DNA of 64,000 bases. Source: Panicum virgatum (Eukaryota > Streptophyta > Magnoliopsida > Poales > Poaceae). The stretch is from positions 55,644,951 through 55,708,950 of the forward strand of contig NC_053138.1 of assembly GCF_016808335.1 (NCBI RefSeq). Direction: 5' to 3'. Positions 42,596 to 53,862 of this stretch are shown piece by piece. The position numbers and the translations under genes are program-made. Within the stretch, counting starts at the first letter, position 1. Each line of letters starts with the position of its first letter. Under the pieces are notes generated by a model. That model saw only the letters and a program-made list of their open reading frames with translations. It was not told the origin of the DNA and searched no databases.

Positions 42596-43399
42596 ATGGC
42601 CGCCGGCGATCACAGAAGCAGACTCCGTTGCCTGACTTTGGCGCGCATCGTTGCAGCGTCCTTGGTGGCGCTGGCGTTCACCGTCACCATGGTGGTGGTG
42701 CTGCTCCGCGCCGGTGTCGTCGACCTCCGCCTCTCCGTCAAACACGGTCACATCCAGTCCGCCGGGCTCCTGTGGAACAAGAGCGACCTCATATTCAAGC
42801 ACGTCTGGAGGCGGCGCAGCGATACCATCACCTTCTACATGCCGGCCAAGGAGCTGACCGTGTGGATGAGCATGGACGCCTACGACACGAGCCTCCGCGC
42901 CACCAACGTCTGCGTCACCGCCGTCCACATCATCGACATGCCCAACGCGCCCTCCTTCGAGGACATGGTGGAAATCCACACCGTCAATAACACGGTCGCC
43001 ACCGGCAACGACCACAAGGCCTGCAAGAAGTGGCGCCACCCGGGGTCGCCCTCCATGCAGCTCGACCGGTGGGTCACCCTCCAGGACCCCCTCATGCTTT
43101 GCTACATCTCGCAGAAGTACGGGGGCGTCAACGACTTCACGGCGATGCTGAAGGTGAATATCACGATATTCTTCCGTCCAGAGGATGGCATAGACACGCC
43201 GCCGCTCACGGAGATCCACTATTGCTGGCCGGTGACAATCGGCAACACCCGACGCATCAGCCAGGAGTCGGAGGCCGTCGCCTGCAAGCCCAGCCACGCC
43301 ATCGACTACGCTTCCATTGCCCCAGTCCTAAATTTGAGTCATCTCACGGCAACTCAGCAATATATATGCCGTAAATGGGGAAATCTTCCCCTCGCCTGA
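42596..43399 (+). CDS. Single-pass membrane protein, LEA_2/NHL-like (grass type)
   Basis: A single exon of 267 codons runs from ATG 42596 (context ATAATGGC) to TGA 43397-43399. It has a short basic N-terminus (MAAGDHRSRLRCLTLARI) and one transmembrane segment, about residues 17-38 (VAASLVALAFTVTMVVVLL). A beta-rich domain follows with VDLRLSVKHGHIQSAGLLW, several Cys, and Asn-x-Ser/Thr sites (NKS, NNT, NIT, NLS). The layout is that of plant LEA_2/NHL-type membrane proteins, but the sequence is divergent and I do not recognise a named member. GC-rich codon use and the lack of damage argue for a real gene. The 3' flank 43400-43560 holds AATAAC and TGTATCAATAA as possible poly(A) signals. Confidence 0.65.
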   Translation: MAAGDHRSRLRCLTLARIVAASLVALAFTVTMVVVLLRAGVVDLRLSVKHGHIQSAGLLWNKSDLIFKHVWRRRSDTITFYMPAKELTVWMSMDAYDTSLRATNVCVTAVHIIDMPNAPSFEDMVEIHTVNNTVATGNDHKACKKWRHPGSPSMQLDRWVTLQDPLMLCYISQKYGGVNDFTAMLKVNITIFFRPEDGIDTPPLTEIHYCWPVTIGNTRRISQESEAVACKPSHAIDYASIAPVLNLSHLTATQQYICRKWGNLPLA

Positions 43400-44145
43400 A
43401 TTTCTCTTGACTTCTCCTATTATTTCAGGTGCCTGATGATGATTTCATGCAACACTCTTGTACAAGCAACTAGTAAAGTGATTTGTTATTTTTGTGATTT
43501 GTTATCTGTCGTTGTATCAATAACACATCAAATGTTTGTCCTTGTCTAACTATAGAAATAATTGTTAATTGTCTTTTTGTGCCAACACAAATCAGATTTT
43601 GTCAGGTTTAGGGTTTTGTCTGACAAGTTTTTTATTCTCATAACCGAAAATTGCACATTACGTCTACATTAATTGCAACTAACTGAAACAACAATTTTAG
43701 TATAAAAATATGCAATAACGACCGTCGCTTGAAAGGAAATTATGACTGTTTCACTCCCCCCGGCTCTGTAGAAAATACTCGATGCATGCACGCATGGCAA
43801 TCAAACCAAACATACGAGACCGCCGCTTTCATTGACCAAATGCCTCCATGTCTACTCTGAGGAACTTCCTATCATTCTTGTAATAATGGCATCAGGACAT
43901 CCGGCCGGGGTGGTGGCCATGCATGGCAGCTCTCTATAAAGGATCCATATTATATCTATCCTACGTGGAAGAAATTAAATGAAGAAAGAAGAACATAGCT
44001 CTCTACAGACCTGACGAGAGCCGATAGGAAAAATCGAGGTAGGGTATCCACAACAAAATGACGTGCAAACAGCTAAGTTGCCGCTAGGGGAAATGGAGGA
44101 TCGAGAGCTCCCCGGTTTCCAACCGGATTTTTCCCTCACCTCCCC
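43400..44145. other. 3' flank and spacer of the 42596 gene
   Basis: AT-rich sequence up to about 43730, with putative poly(A) signals near 43519. Beyond that, no gene, TIR or LTR was recognised. Confidence 0.4.
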
Positions 44146-44149
44146 TAGA

Positions 44150-44195
44150 GGCCTTGTTCGGTTAATTCTATCGATGGGATTAACCAAACAAGGCA
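44150..44195. repeat. Short foldback, MITE-like ends back to back
   Basis: GGCCTTGTTCGGTTAAT is followed after 10-12 bases by ATTAACCAAACAAGGC. The arms resemble the GGCCTTGTTTGGTT termini of grass MITEs with the interior lost. Confidence 0.6.
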
Positions 44196-44447
44196 CCAAC
44201 ACTCAATCCACTACTACAGAGCCTCCCGTCCTTTACATTCGGTTTAATTTTTTTATCACAGTCGGTATCCCGAAGAGCAACTTGGAAATTAGAACCACTG
44301 TCGGTTTTGCAGTTTGAATCCGTGGGTGACTTATACGGGTATGAGAACCGACAGTGGTGGATCCTGTCACTTTCGGTTTAGAATCTAAAACCGACAGTGA
44401 TCTCAACCGAAAGTGACTGTCGGCTTGTTGCCCTGAACCAAAAGTGG

Positions 44448-44645
44448 TGAGTACTTAACCGGCAGTGTCCATTCATTTTCACAGTCAGTTTTGTCTACAG
44501 AACCGAAAGTGGTGGAGTACGAAACCGACAGTGGCAATTCATTTGCACAGTCAGGTTTGTCTACAGAGCCGACGGTGGTGGGGTACGAAACCGACAGTGG
44601 CAATTCATTTGCACTGTCAGGTTTGTCTACAGAGCCGACGGTGGG
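44448..44645. repeat. Three 64-67-bp tandem units in CACTA end
   Basis: Each unit runs 'gtac(g)aaaccgacagtgg' then 'caattcatttgca' then 'gtcaggtttgtctacagagcc'. The second and third are nearly identical; the first has drifted. Confidence 0.85.
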
Positions 44646-44969
44646 AGCTAGTGTCGGGGTTCTGTTCAAAACCATCAGCGATGGTACGTTTATGTGCCTT
44701 CTTCCTCCTCCCGTCCAAAAATTTGCAGGCTTCCAGACCAGCGCTGTGCGGTCTGGCTCTTCGTGGCGGAGCTCCCCCGACCCCCAAAAAAGCTGGAAAA
44801 GGCTCCATATTTCGGAGGGGAAGAAGTCCAGGTCAAGAAAGGTGAAGCAGGTAGCCTTTTTGCCTTGTTCTTTTTCCTAAATTGGGTGCTGTTGGTGTGT
44901 GCGCCATTTCTTTGGCCATGGTGGTGGTGTGCCTGCTTGTATTTCTTTACAAATTGAGACCCTACCTAG

Positions 44970-45805
44970 GTGATGATGTGGTGATCATCTGTATCCCGCA
45001 CGCACACCACTGCAAGGAGGGGAAAATCTGCTAGTATCATCTCTCCTCCAAACCGGCCCAAGAACATCAACTAAAAGCAGCGCATTTTTTGAACTTGTGT
45101 AGGGGGAAATCTGTCCAAAACACAACGATGATGAGGTGATCATCTGTATCCCCCAGGCACAGCACAGCAACGAGGGGAAAATCTGGTAGTATCTTCTCCT
45201 CCAAACCGGCCCAAGATCATCAATTAAAAGCAGCGCCTTTTCTGAAGGGAAAAGGAATAAATTTCTTGTGCAGCGCAGCTCGAGGTAAATTTATTTCTTG
45301 GCAAAAGATGATCACCAGCCAACATGCCCCCATCCTTGAACTAAATACAAAAAATGTGCAGCACATATGGAATGCACCAGGCTCGGCGACTTAATTTGAC
45401 ACCCATAAATTGAGATGCTACTTTGCCTAATTTATAGTATTATTGACTATCTAGGATCATATTAATGCCTGGTTAGCTGAAAAAAATTGCCTAGTATGCA
45501 GTGTGGAAAGTGTTTCAAAAAAAAACACTACTAATCATAGCACATGCTTTCCGGCAAGCACATATCCTCTGATATGGGCTTCCATCCAACATCCCCCCAC
45601 CCTTGAACTGAATCAAAAAATAAAATTCACATTACATTTTAGCATAGCCTCAACAACCTAATTTGAGAACCTAACTTGAGATGGTACTTTTCTTGATTAG
45701 TAGAGTATTATTGCCTATCTAGGATCGTATTAATGCCTGGTTAACTGAAAAAAGTTGCTTAGTATGCAGTGAGGAAAATGTTTTTTAAAAAATACTACTA
45801 AAATA
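44970..45805. repeat. Two pairs of diverged direct duplications
   Basis: 44985-45090 (GATCATCTGTATCCC... GCAGCGC) recurs at 45138-45240. 45318-45530 (CCCCATCCTTGAACT... ATCTAGGATC... TGCCTGGTT) recurs at 45594-45800. No coding frame is conserved. These are likely old duplications inside CACTA sequence. Confidence 0.75.
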
Positions 45806-46411
45806 TTCCAACAACATATAAAACTAAAAAAAGCATTGACAAAAATGTTGAGTAGAGGTGTAAACAACAGCTAAACTGCATCTTCAAAAACTAAACAGCT
45901 AAACACCTAGTCAATCTGCATAAATGTGTTTCTGGACATACAACACGCACCCAGCTCTATCTGCAGAAAAAAGGACACACAGCACATAGAGAAAAACGAT
46001 AGGGTATGTGTAGGGGGAGAGATAGCTCACCTGTAAATTCCTGAGCACCCGAGACATTACCTAGAATGATCCCTGGCATTGTGCTATTCTGGAAACTGCA
46101 AAACATGAAAACAGGGATGAGCACGTGAGGAAATCCTGCTCCACACCCATCTCCAAAACACAAGCACCACATGAAAAACAACCATAAAATCGAATACCCC
46201 TAGATTGGAGCACACTGAAAAAAGAATCACACAGACGAGGGAGGAGGGGTGTAGGAGAGAAGGCTCACCATGGCCGAGTAAAAAATGCTAAAATCTAGGG
46301 CACAAAAATGCTTAGCTAATATAATTAATTTGCTTGTTGGTTGAGCATCAATTAGATATATGAAATAAAAAAAGGCGTTGAATTTACTTGATTTACTTGA
46401 TACTAAAAAAA

Positions 46412-46620
46412 CTCCCCTCGTATTTACTTGATTTTTTATGGTGTTTGACTTCCTATCTTATTAAAAAATTAATGTAACTATGCAAAAGTATAAGGTATAC
46501 TTTAAATATATTTAGTGGTAAAACAAGCCACCTCGATAATGATAAGTATGTAAATATTTTGAATAAGACACAAACGTTGAGTAAAAGTCAACGGTGTCAT
46601 ACATTTAAATATGGAGATAG
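46412..46620. mobile_element. Eroded Stowaway-like MITE
   Basis: CTCCCCTCGTATTTACT at the left and ATTTAAATATGGAGATAG before TA at the right. Inside are 'cctatcttatt' and 'gaataagaca...gtcaacggtgtcat', typical of Stowaway. The left TA is not clear. Confidence 0.5.
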
Positions 46621-46944
46621 TATCACACTTTATGGTCTGGACTAGCACGTATTTCAACACTGAAGCTTAGGACACGGCATGAAGGGGATTCGTTGGTCCA
46701 AGTAGCGTACCTTCTCTGGTCAAAAAAAAAAAAGTAGCGTACCTTCTGCTCAAAAAAAAAAGTAGCGTACCTTGTCTTCCACGTCGCTAAGAATGAATTA
46801 TCTTCTCAATAACTTGATGACTACTACTATGAGGTATTGAGGTCAATACAGCGAGAACAAGAGACTCGAAAAATGAGATTCGTCATTTTAATATATGGTG
46901 GCACATCAATCGATTTGCTTGCGTACGTTTTCGATAATCATCTA

Positions 46945-47091
46945 CTTGGTCTGTTCCAAAATCTAGGTTATTTTAATTTTTCTAGATACATTGTATTTGT
47001 TATGTGTCTAGACATGACGTATATCGAGATGCATAGCAAAATGAATGTATCCAGAAAAATTAAAACGACCTATGTTTTGAAACAGAGAGAG
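46945..47091. mobile_element. Stowaway MITE, 147 bp, TSD TA
   Basis: The left CTTGGTCTGTTCCAAAATCT and right GATTTTGG-type complement (ATGTTTTGAAACAGAGAGAG) are inverted. TCTAGATACATTG and TGTATCCAGAAAAATT pair further in. TA flanks both ends (46943-46944 and 47092-47093). It can fold into a near-complete hairpin. Confidence 0.8.
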
Positions 47092-47266
47092 TACATATGA
47101 AACAAGTGCAGGGAAGAAAAATAAAAACAATATTTGTTTTGGCCTGTGTACTGCCTTAGCCGTACCTACGCCACCTTTGCTACATGCGGGTTATCAGTGT
47201 TCGCTCCATTCACGGAGCAGGCTGCTGACTGGGAAGAAAAGCAAAAAGACTCAATGAAACACCAAC

Positions 47267-48530
47267 CACTGCTTGGAAAACGGTCATTAGTACCGGGCGG
47301 GAACCCCTGGTTAATACCGGTTCCCCGTCCGGTACCGCCTGGCCGGTACTAAGTGCGCTGGCACTTAGAACCGGTCAGGCCGCCCAGTACTAAAGAGACA
47401 CTTTAGTACCGGTCCGGTACTAAAGTGCTTGCCACGCATGCGCGCCTGGAGCAGCCATTTAGTACCGGTTGGTAATACCGACCGGTACTAAATATTTTTT
47501 CTTTTCTGATTTTTTCTTTTTTAGGTTTCAACTAATTCGTATCCGTGGACGTTTGCGTAATCATATTCGCGTAGGTCTGCATATTCATATTTGTGTACGT
47601 CTGTGTATTCGTATTCGTGTCCAGCCTTCTTTCTGGATCGGCTTCGATAGGTTTCAATGTCTGCACTGAAGCCATGCTTCCATGGAACTACACCCATACC
47701 TCGCACACATCTTGTGTGTTTCGGTGTCCCGAGAGCGTACATCAGCTCATCTTTCTCTCTGTCCGGCTTGAAATTGCCTTCGGACCCGGCCTTTAGTGCC
47801 TTATCCAGCCTGTTGGCCGCTTCTCTTATGGCGTCGCTGGTGACAAACGAGCCATCTTCCGGGTTCATGGAGCCTCCATGAGCGTAGAAGAAATACTTTG
47901 CTCACTGCGGCCAGTTGAAAGTCGCCGGTACGATTCCCCTTGCAATGAGGTCGTCTTCCATTTTCTGCCATTTCGGAATCACCGACGAATGACCTCCTTG
48001 TCCAAGATGATGAAAGTGCTTCTTTTTGCTCGCATTCTCTTTGGCTTGTGCTGTCCTTTTCTCGCTGTCCTCGGATAATTTGTACTGCATGAATAGATCC
48101 AAATAAGGACGTTGCTTCTTGAAGTTTTTCTCGAAGTCTGGAACGAGGCCCATCTTTATGAAGTCTTTGTTCAAGTTCTTCTTGAACGTCTGGAAAGCAA
48201 TAGCCATCTTCTTGACGACCCAATCCTTAAAGATTTTTTCTTTGTCCTCTGGGAAACTGAAGTGTTGTTTGACAACTGCCCATAGCATTTCCTTCTCTGT
48301 GTCAAGGACGATCTCAGCATCATTATCATTGTTTTTGGTTTTCTTCCATAGCTTGAAGCTAATGGGGATGTTCTCCCTGACATAACATCCGCACTAATTG
48401 ACCACAGTCGTCTTAACCCCCATGGGAGACTTAGGTTCCCCATCCGGGTGCAACGAGGTGATTGTGGTACGCCTCTCCATCTTTTTCTTCGAGCCTCATT
48501 TACGTTTCGAGCTCTTCAATCCGGAAGTCT
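47267..48530. mobile_element. CACTA fragment, CCGGTACTAAAG subterminal family
   Basis: The left terminus is CACTGCTTGGAAAACGG (an eroded CACTA end) at 47267. CCGGTACTAAA/TTTAGTACCGG repeats lie in both orientations from 47283 to 47500. A minus-strand CACTA ORF follows. The element is cut off at about 48530 where a (TA)n array begins. Confidence 0.7.
47521..48500 (-). pseudogene. CACTA accessory ORF (Ptta/En/Spm-like), minus strand
   Basis: On the minus strand from 48480 downward it reads [104 protein letters not shown] and GVVPWKHGF. This is the ORF that precedes the DUF8039-like and Ulp1 parts in grass CACTA elements, and the same type as bases 2-523. Stops interrupt it (TAG near 47903; TAA near 48400). 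Only this part remains. Confidence 0.75.
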
Positions 48531-48532
48531 AT

Positions 48533-48558
48533 ATATATATATATATAATATATATATA

Positions 48559-48634
<76 letters not shown>

Positions 48635-48792
48635 GTATATATATATGTATATATATATATGTATATATATATATATGTATAATATATATGTATATATATA
48701 TATATGTATATATATATAATATGTATATATATATAATATGTATATATATATATATATAATATGTATATATATATATAATATGTATATATATT

Positions 48793-48825
<33 letters not shown>

Positions 48826-48886
48826 TATATGTGTATGTATATATGTGTATATATATATATGTATATATATATGTATATATATATAT
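48533..48886. repeat. (TA)n / TATATG array, left of TIR element
   Basis: About 350 bp of TA dinucleotides, turning rightward into GTATAT-interrupted units. Open frames here (Ile/Tyr repeats) are artefacts. Confidence 0.95.
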
Positions 48887-51800
48887 GCTATTCTACGCCC
48901 TAGGTGTAGAATACCATTCTACACCCAGCCCTCAACCCACCGGCCCAAACCCACCCGGCCTGCACCCGCGCCCAACCCACCCCCAAACCGAGCCCACCAG
49001 GCCACCACACCCCCGGTGGGACCCACCCACAGCCTATCCAGCTATCCCCCTCTCCCTATTCAGTTTCCCTTTCCCCATTCCCTACCGAGACGAGGCGGCG
49101 ATTGGGGCAAGTGAGCGGCAATGGTAGCGCGGCAGGTTTCGAGCGGCGGGGGAGCGGCGGGCCCCAAGAGGCAGTGGGAGTCCACGAGCTCCCACGCCCG
49201 TGCACTCCATCGCGGCGGCGACGATTGCGATTCGTAGCTAGTGGCGATGGAGTGCAGTGCTACGTTCGCGAGCCAGGGTGCGTCAGCAGCAGGACCTCAA
49301 GTGGTGGGAGCGGTAGTGCGGCTCCTGCGTCGGGTGTGCGGTGGCCTCGAGTGTGCCCTGCTGGTCATCGCGGAGGCCTCCTCCCTCCCCTCCCTTCATG
49401 TGTACTCGCTGCTGACCCTACGCGTGGGTACTCTGGTGAGCATCACATGTATGCTTCTAAACTTTTTCTGCAATCCCCCGATCTGCAATAATTGTGTGCA
49501 TATATGTGCAATTTTTTGATCGATCAGGATCAGGACACGGTTAGATTGTGCAAATCGAGCACGCAGTAGTCAGCTTCTCTAATTAGTGACTCATCCTGAA
49601 GTGCTCCTTTAGATTTCTAGTAGCGGATTGAATGAGTGTGAGACTGAACGGTGTGTAGAATTGTGATAGTATCCTTCAGAAAAGCTTTTCCCCTTTTGCC
49701 GCGCCATTTTGGTTTGCTGATCTGTGGACGCTCCATCTTGGTGGTGTTGATGTAGAGATACGTTTTGTTTCTTTCTCAGCCAGGTTCATGTGGGCATGGC
49801 CCCCCTTTTTGACTCATCCCCTCATCATAGAAGTAGCTATCCAGTATTATGCATTTTTTAAGTATTTTTCTCAGGTTGGTAAATTGTTTTTCTAGTAGCA
49901 CACCTTGTACATGTATTTTCTTTTATGTAATAAATATTCAGTAACTGGATTTAGTAACCAAGAGATTCAGTAATATTATTTAGTATTCTCCTTTTTTTTA
50001 CATCGGATGGATTCAGTAATCCGGAGAGCCAGTTATTCAGAACTTTTTTATATGCATGTGTAGATTCAGTAATCAATAGATCCATCTAATCAGTATTTTT
50101 CATGTGGGCCAGTAATTGTTGCAAATAGTTCATTTGTTTGGATTCAGTAACCAAGAGACTCAGTAATAAATATTCATTGGATGCTCGCTTTTAGTAATCT
50201 GGTTATTCTATAATAAATATTTCAAGAGATGCTTGCATTCAGTAATCCATTAATACTTACAAATATCAGTAATCTCTCAATACCCTAGCAATACTCTGCA
50301 ACTCTCTGTAACCCAGTAATACTATGTAGCATTTCAGTTATTCTCAGTAAAGTAATAATCTAGTAATTCAATATCATGTCGGTGTTGCTCTGATTTTTCT
50401 CAATGATCGTTTTCAGAGTTTTACTGGTGGCAGGTTCATGTGGACATTGCACCCCTTTCCAACTCATCGCCTCATGCATACGATAGTGATAGTATTGAAC
50501 TTCACATGGGAGAGGATTCCATGTGAAGAGTAAGATGGTTCATGTGTTTTTTGGTGACTTGGGACTTTTCACCCAAACTTATTTTCTTTAGATGGATTCA
50601 GTAATCCGGAGATCCAGTTATTCGGAACTTTTTTTTTTACATTATTGGATGGTTCAGGGTTCCATGAAGGTCAGTAATTGTTGCAAATAGTTCATGTGTT
50701 TAGATCAGAGACTCGGAAAATTACTAGGATTACTTGTAGTTTCTTATGAAATCAATGATGGTGTACCTTCCAGTATTGTTGTTGATGAGCTGGTAGTTTG
50801 TTCAGTAGTAGGTTGTAGCACACATGATTAGTAAATTTTGTTCATACGATCCATATGTCTGTGTGGTACTTTTAGTAATTTTCATATCTTCAGTAGCTTG
50901 TATCGTATATTGTTCAGTATTTTTGTTTTACATGAAATATATGTCTTTATTTTTTTTGTAGAAGCATTTTTTTAGGTCAGTATTTTTTTTGGTGTTAGCA
51001 CCGTAAGTTATTCTAGTTGTTTAGTTTCAGTAATTCAGTGGTTTTATATATTAACCGCTCAATTTTGTTCTGCTTTTTTGGTTTTATTAGTAGTTTCAGT
51101 AGTCCAATAGTTTCAGTAATTTTTTATGTACTTTTGGCTGATACTTCTTTAAATTTTTGTTTATGTTAGTGTAGTTTCATATTAGTTTAGCTTATGCCAG
51201 CATGTAGTTTGATTAATTTTTTTTGACAATACTGTCAAAGGTATATCATTGATAGAAGCTATTTTTCTATAATAGGGGTGTAAATGACGAGGATAAAAAA
51301 GCGGAAGCCTCCCAAATTCTCCTCTAGATACGACACATATCGCAATTGTCTCCTAAGTGGCGGCGGTTGCTAGTAGCCTAGTACTGAACTTAACAAAGGG
51401 AGATGATTCCACGTGAAGAGAAAGATGGCTCGTGTTTTTTAGACCTTTTTTTGGAGGCTGCATGAGACTAATCATGACTAATATGTGTACATGTGCGTAG
51501 TCACCACCCAACTATATGATTGGATTTAGTAATCCATAGAGTCTTTCATTTCAATAATATGCACTTCTTCAGTAATTTTGGTATTTCTGGTGAATCATTT
51601 GTTTTCATTAACACTCTGGACATGCTTGGATTCATTAATAGCGTGATATAGTTATTTGGTATTTTTCTACGAACATCCAATAATTTTCCCCCACATTTTT
51701 TTTTGTGACTTCGGACTTTTTGACAACACATTTTATTCACATTGAATGGATTCGTTAAAATGAGATCCAGTTATTCAGTACTTTTTTATACACAGATCCA

Positions 51801-52677
51801 GTAATGCTAATGTATATGTAGATTCAGTAATCAATAGATCCCAGTTAATCAGTGGCCAATAATTGTTGCAAACACAGGGGGGTTATTTTCTGTGAATCCA
51901 GTAATTCGGATGTATATATATTTACCTCAATAGAAAATATTCAGTAAACCATAGGATCATCTATTCATTATTTTATCCATTTGTAGTAATTTCTCAGGTT
52001 ATTCAGTATTATGTACATCCAATATTTTTCTCATATTTCAACAAAACCTTATTTTTCATACTTCATTTTTGTATTCAACCATGGTGCATCTACAGTTATT
52101 TAGTGTTTTTTATACAGATCCAGTAATTCTTATACTACTGAATACTACCTAACTGATGCTTTTTTTTTGGGAACAACCTAACTGATGCTTTTGAAACTAC
52201 AAAAAGTTACTGAACTAGGAGTAGTGTCTTTCGTTAGGAGTCACTCAGTTACTGGTGTATACATTTTCCTTTTTAACAATTCGAAATCATGAAGACAAAA
52301 ATGAAAAGAATATTACTGAGAACAAATGAAAAGAAAATTCATCTAGAAAACCTCTAGAAAAATGAAATTACTGAAGCTTTTCAGTAATTTAGTATTTTTT
52401 TTAAAATTCCAGCCGAAGCTTTTCAGTAATTTTGCAACCTAATCTTTTCTGCACACACCCGACCGCCTCCAGTCCAGCCACCCGCGTGGCCCCGTGCGAC
52501 CAGCTCCTCGCGTGCTCGCGCATCTCCCCGCCATGGCCTGCTCCCGAGCGTCCGCCATGGCCTGAAGGTAAAAACTGGATATGTCGAGGGAACGGGTCGG
52601 GGGTTGTTTGGGCTGTAGCTGGTGTAATGGGTTGGTTAGGTGTAGAATCTCATTCTACACCTAGGATGTAAAATAGC
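48887..52677. mobile_element. TIR element lodged in a TA microsatellite
   Basis: The left end GCTATTCTACGCCCTAGG (48887) and the right end (inverted) GCTATTTTACATCCTAGG (52677) match over about 42 bp at roughly 85%. Each terminus carries its own palindrome (GGTGTAGAAT..ATTCTACACC; AGGTGTAGAAT..ATTCTACACCT). (TA)n lies on both sides. Inside are a GC-rich block 48930-49450, about 2.8 kb with over 30 copies of CAGTAAT-type motifs (49970-52430), and a GC-rich block 52440-52620. The layout recalls microsatellite-targeting elements such as rice Micron. No transposase was seen. Open frames at 49102-49519 have no domain. Confidence 0.65.
49970..52430 (+). repeat. Dispersed CAGTAAT motif array
   Basis: TTCAGTAATC, CCAGTAATT, CAGTTATTCAG and similar heptamer-based motifs recur at 20-120-bp spacing, nearly all on the plus strand. 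Longer shared blocks such as 'ggattcagtaatccggag' (50008 and 50596) and 'gccagtaattgttgcaaatag' (50109 and 50666) show local duplication. A LINE-tail-like TTTTTTTTGACA... lies at 51220. There is no gene. Confidence 0.75.
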
Positions 52678-52691
52678 GCTGCCGTGTGTGT

Positions 52692-52693
<2 letters not shown>

Positions 52694-52761
<68 letters not shown>
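52694..52761. repeat. (TA)n array, right of TIR element
   Basis: About 68 bp of TA dinucleotides after a short GTGTGTGT run. It borders the first CDC50-like exon sequence. Confidence 0.95.
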
Positions 52762-52763
<2 letters not shown>

Positions 52764-53256
52764 ACTTGACTAGTCATACTAAAATCATAAAAGGTTGCAA
52801 CGTGTCTGATATTTCATCTATCAATTTCCACAAAAGTTAAGTATTCTGAGCTTAAGAACATGCATTCGAAATGCAAGGACTTGAAGCGGTCAGCAGCAGA
52901 GAAACCCTAGAAGCTCAATAATAGGGAATATATTGCAAGCCTGAACATACTGCACATGGAACCTCCATTGCGCCTGTGGAATCATAGCTTGGAACCTGTT
53001 CCATGGCACATACGGCTTTCACTCATGGGCCATTGCAATTAAATGCTGTGGGTGAACGAGCAAGATGTTTATGGAAGAGTGAAAGAGCACACTTGGCAAG
53101 TGTGTGTATGTAAAGAACTTTCAGAATGGAACTCTGATTGGTGGTGGAAGGCTTAATCCAAGCAAACCTATAAGTGTACGTTGTTGAACTTGTCACTGGA
53201 CTGGGATATCCTATATTTGATAGTCTGTCAAAAAGAGTTAACAGCCAACAGCCCTA

Positions 53257-53694
53257 TTTTTTTCGCAAACGTGCCTGAGCACGTATTTCATTAAGAGGAG
53301 AGCAATGCGACCATTACAAACCTTAATAGGTAGAGGCTATTAAGGCGAAAACAGGACACCACCAAGCAAGTGGTAGACAGCTTCAACAACAAACAAGACA
53401 AGCAAGAACAACGGAGGAGGACACACCCGAACTCACAAACCTAGCCACGACTACACCACTGAACCTGCTAAACAAAACTACAACACCAAAGGTGCAAAGG
53501 TCGACAACACAACAACTCAGGTGGCAAAGCATCCACCCAACCAACCAACCACGGCGGCAACAACCTCTTGGAGCGATCCACGAGCAATACGACGATGGCG
53601 GCAAAGCATCCACCAGCTGACGACCAATGCAGCCCGGATGATGTAGACAAAATAGAGCGAGGCAGGTGCAAAAGCAGGAGCCCTCCAAAAAGAG
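53257..53694 (-). mobile_element. Truncated non-LTR retroposon, TSD CAGCCCTA
   Basis: A T-run at 53257-53263 marks a poly(A) tail on the minus strand. CAGCCCTA (with T/A-rich continuation) flanks both ends, at 53249-53256 and 53695-53702. The interior (TTCGCAAACGTGCCTGAGCA, 'catttcattaagagg') is like the 3' ends of grass LINEs. It has no ORF. It sits in an intron of the CDC50-like pseudogene. Confidence 0.65.
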
Positions 53695-53862
53695 CAGCCC
53701 TAATTTTCATCATGCCAAAAGCTTTTATGCTTCTTTTTTTGTAAGTTTCACGTTTCTGTTTCCAACTTGAAAGGTGAGTAAACAGGATCACCTGATCGTG
53801 TAGATGCAAAATGTGGCACTCCTGAACTTCTGGAAGATGTATAGGAGGATCCAGGTGGATCT

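Larger units (their letters stand above)
44209..46300. mobile_element. CACTA end, ACCGACAGTGG subterminal family
   Basis: CACTACTACAGAGCCTCCC at 44209 is a CACTA left terminus. Repeats of ACCGACAGTGG, CACTGTCGG and ACCGAAAGTGG follow to 44650, including three 64-67-bp tandem units at 44448-44645. Further in, 44680-46300 is AT-rich and has no complete ORF. A minus-strand segment near 46033-46098 with splice-like borders (QNSTMPGIILGNVSGAQEF) may be one exon. No right terminus was found, so the extent is uncertain. Confidence 0.55.

Noticed and set aside
42587..43297. 236-codon minus-strand frame over the 42596 gene
   Set aside because: Antisense shadow caused by high third-position GC; no domain pattern.
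48448..49114. Ile/Tyr/Cys-rich frames of more than 100 codons
   Set aside because: Translation of the (TA)n/TATATG array and adjacent TIR sequence.
49970..52430. CRISPR-like or regulatory operator array made of CAGTAAT repeats
   Set aside because: Spacing is irregular, motifs are short and degenerate, and the context is a plant TIR element.
47267..52761. Idea that the TIR element and the CACTA fragment form one element
   Set aside because: The CACTA subterminal motif (CCGGTACTAAA) is absent right of 47500, and the TIRs at 48887 and 52677 pair with each other, not with the CACTA end.
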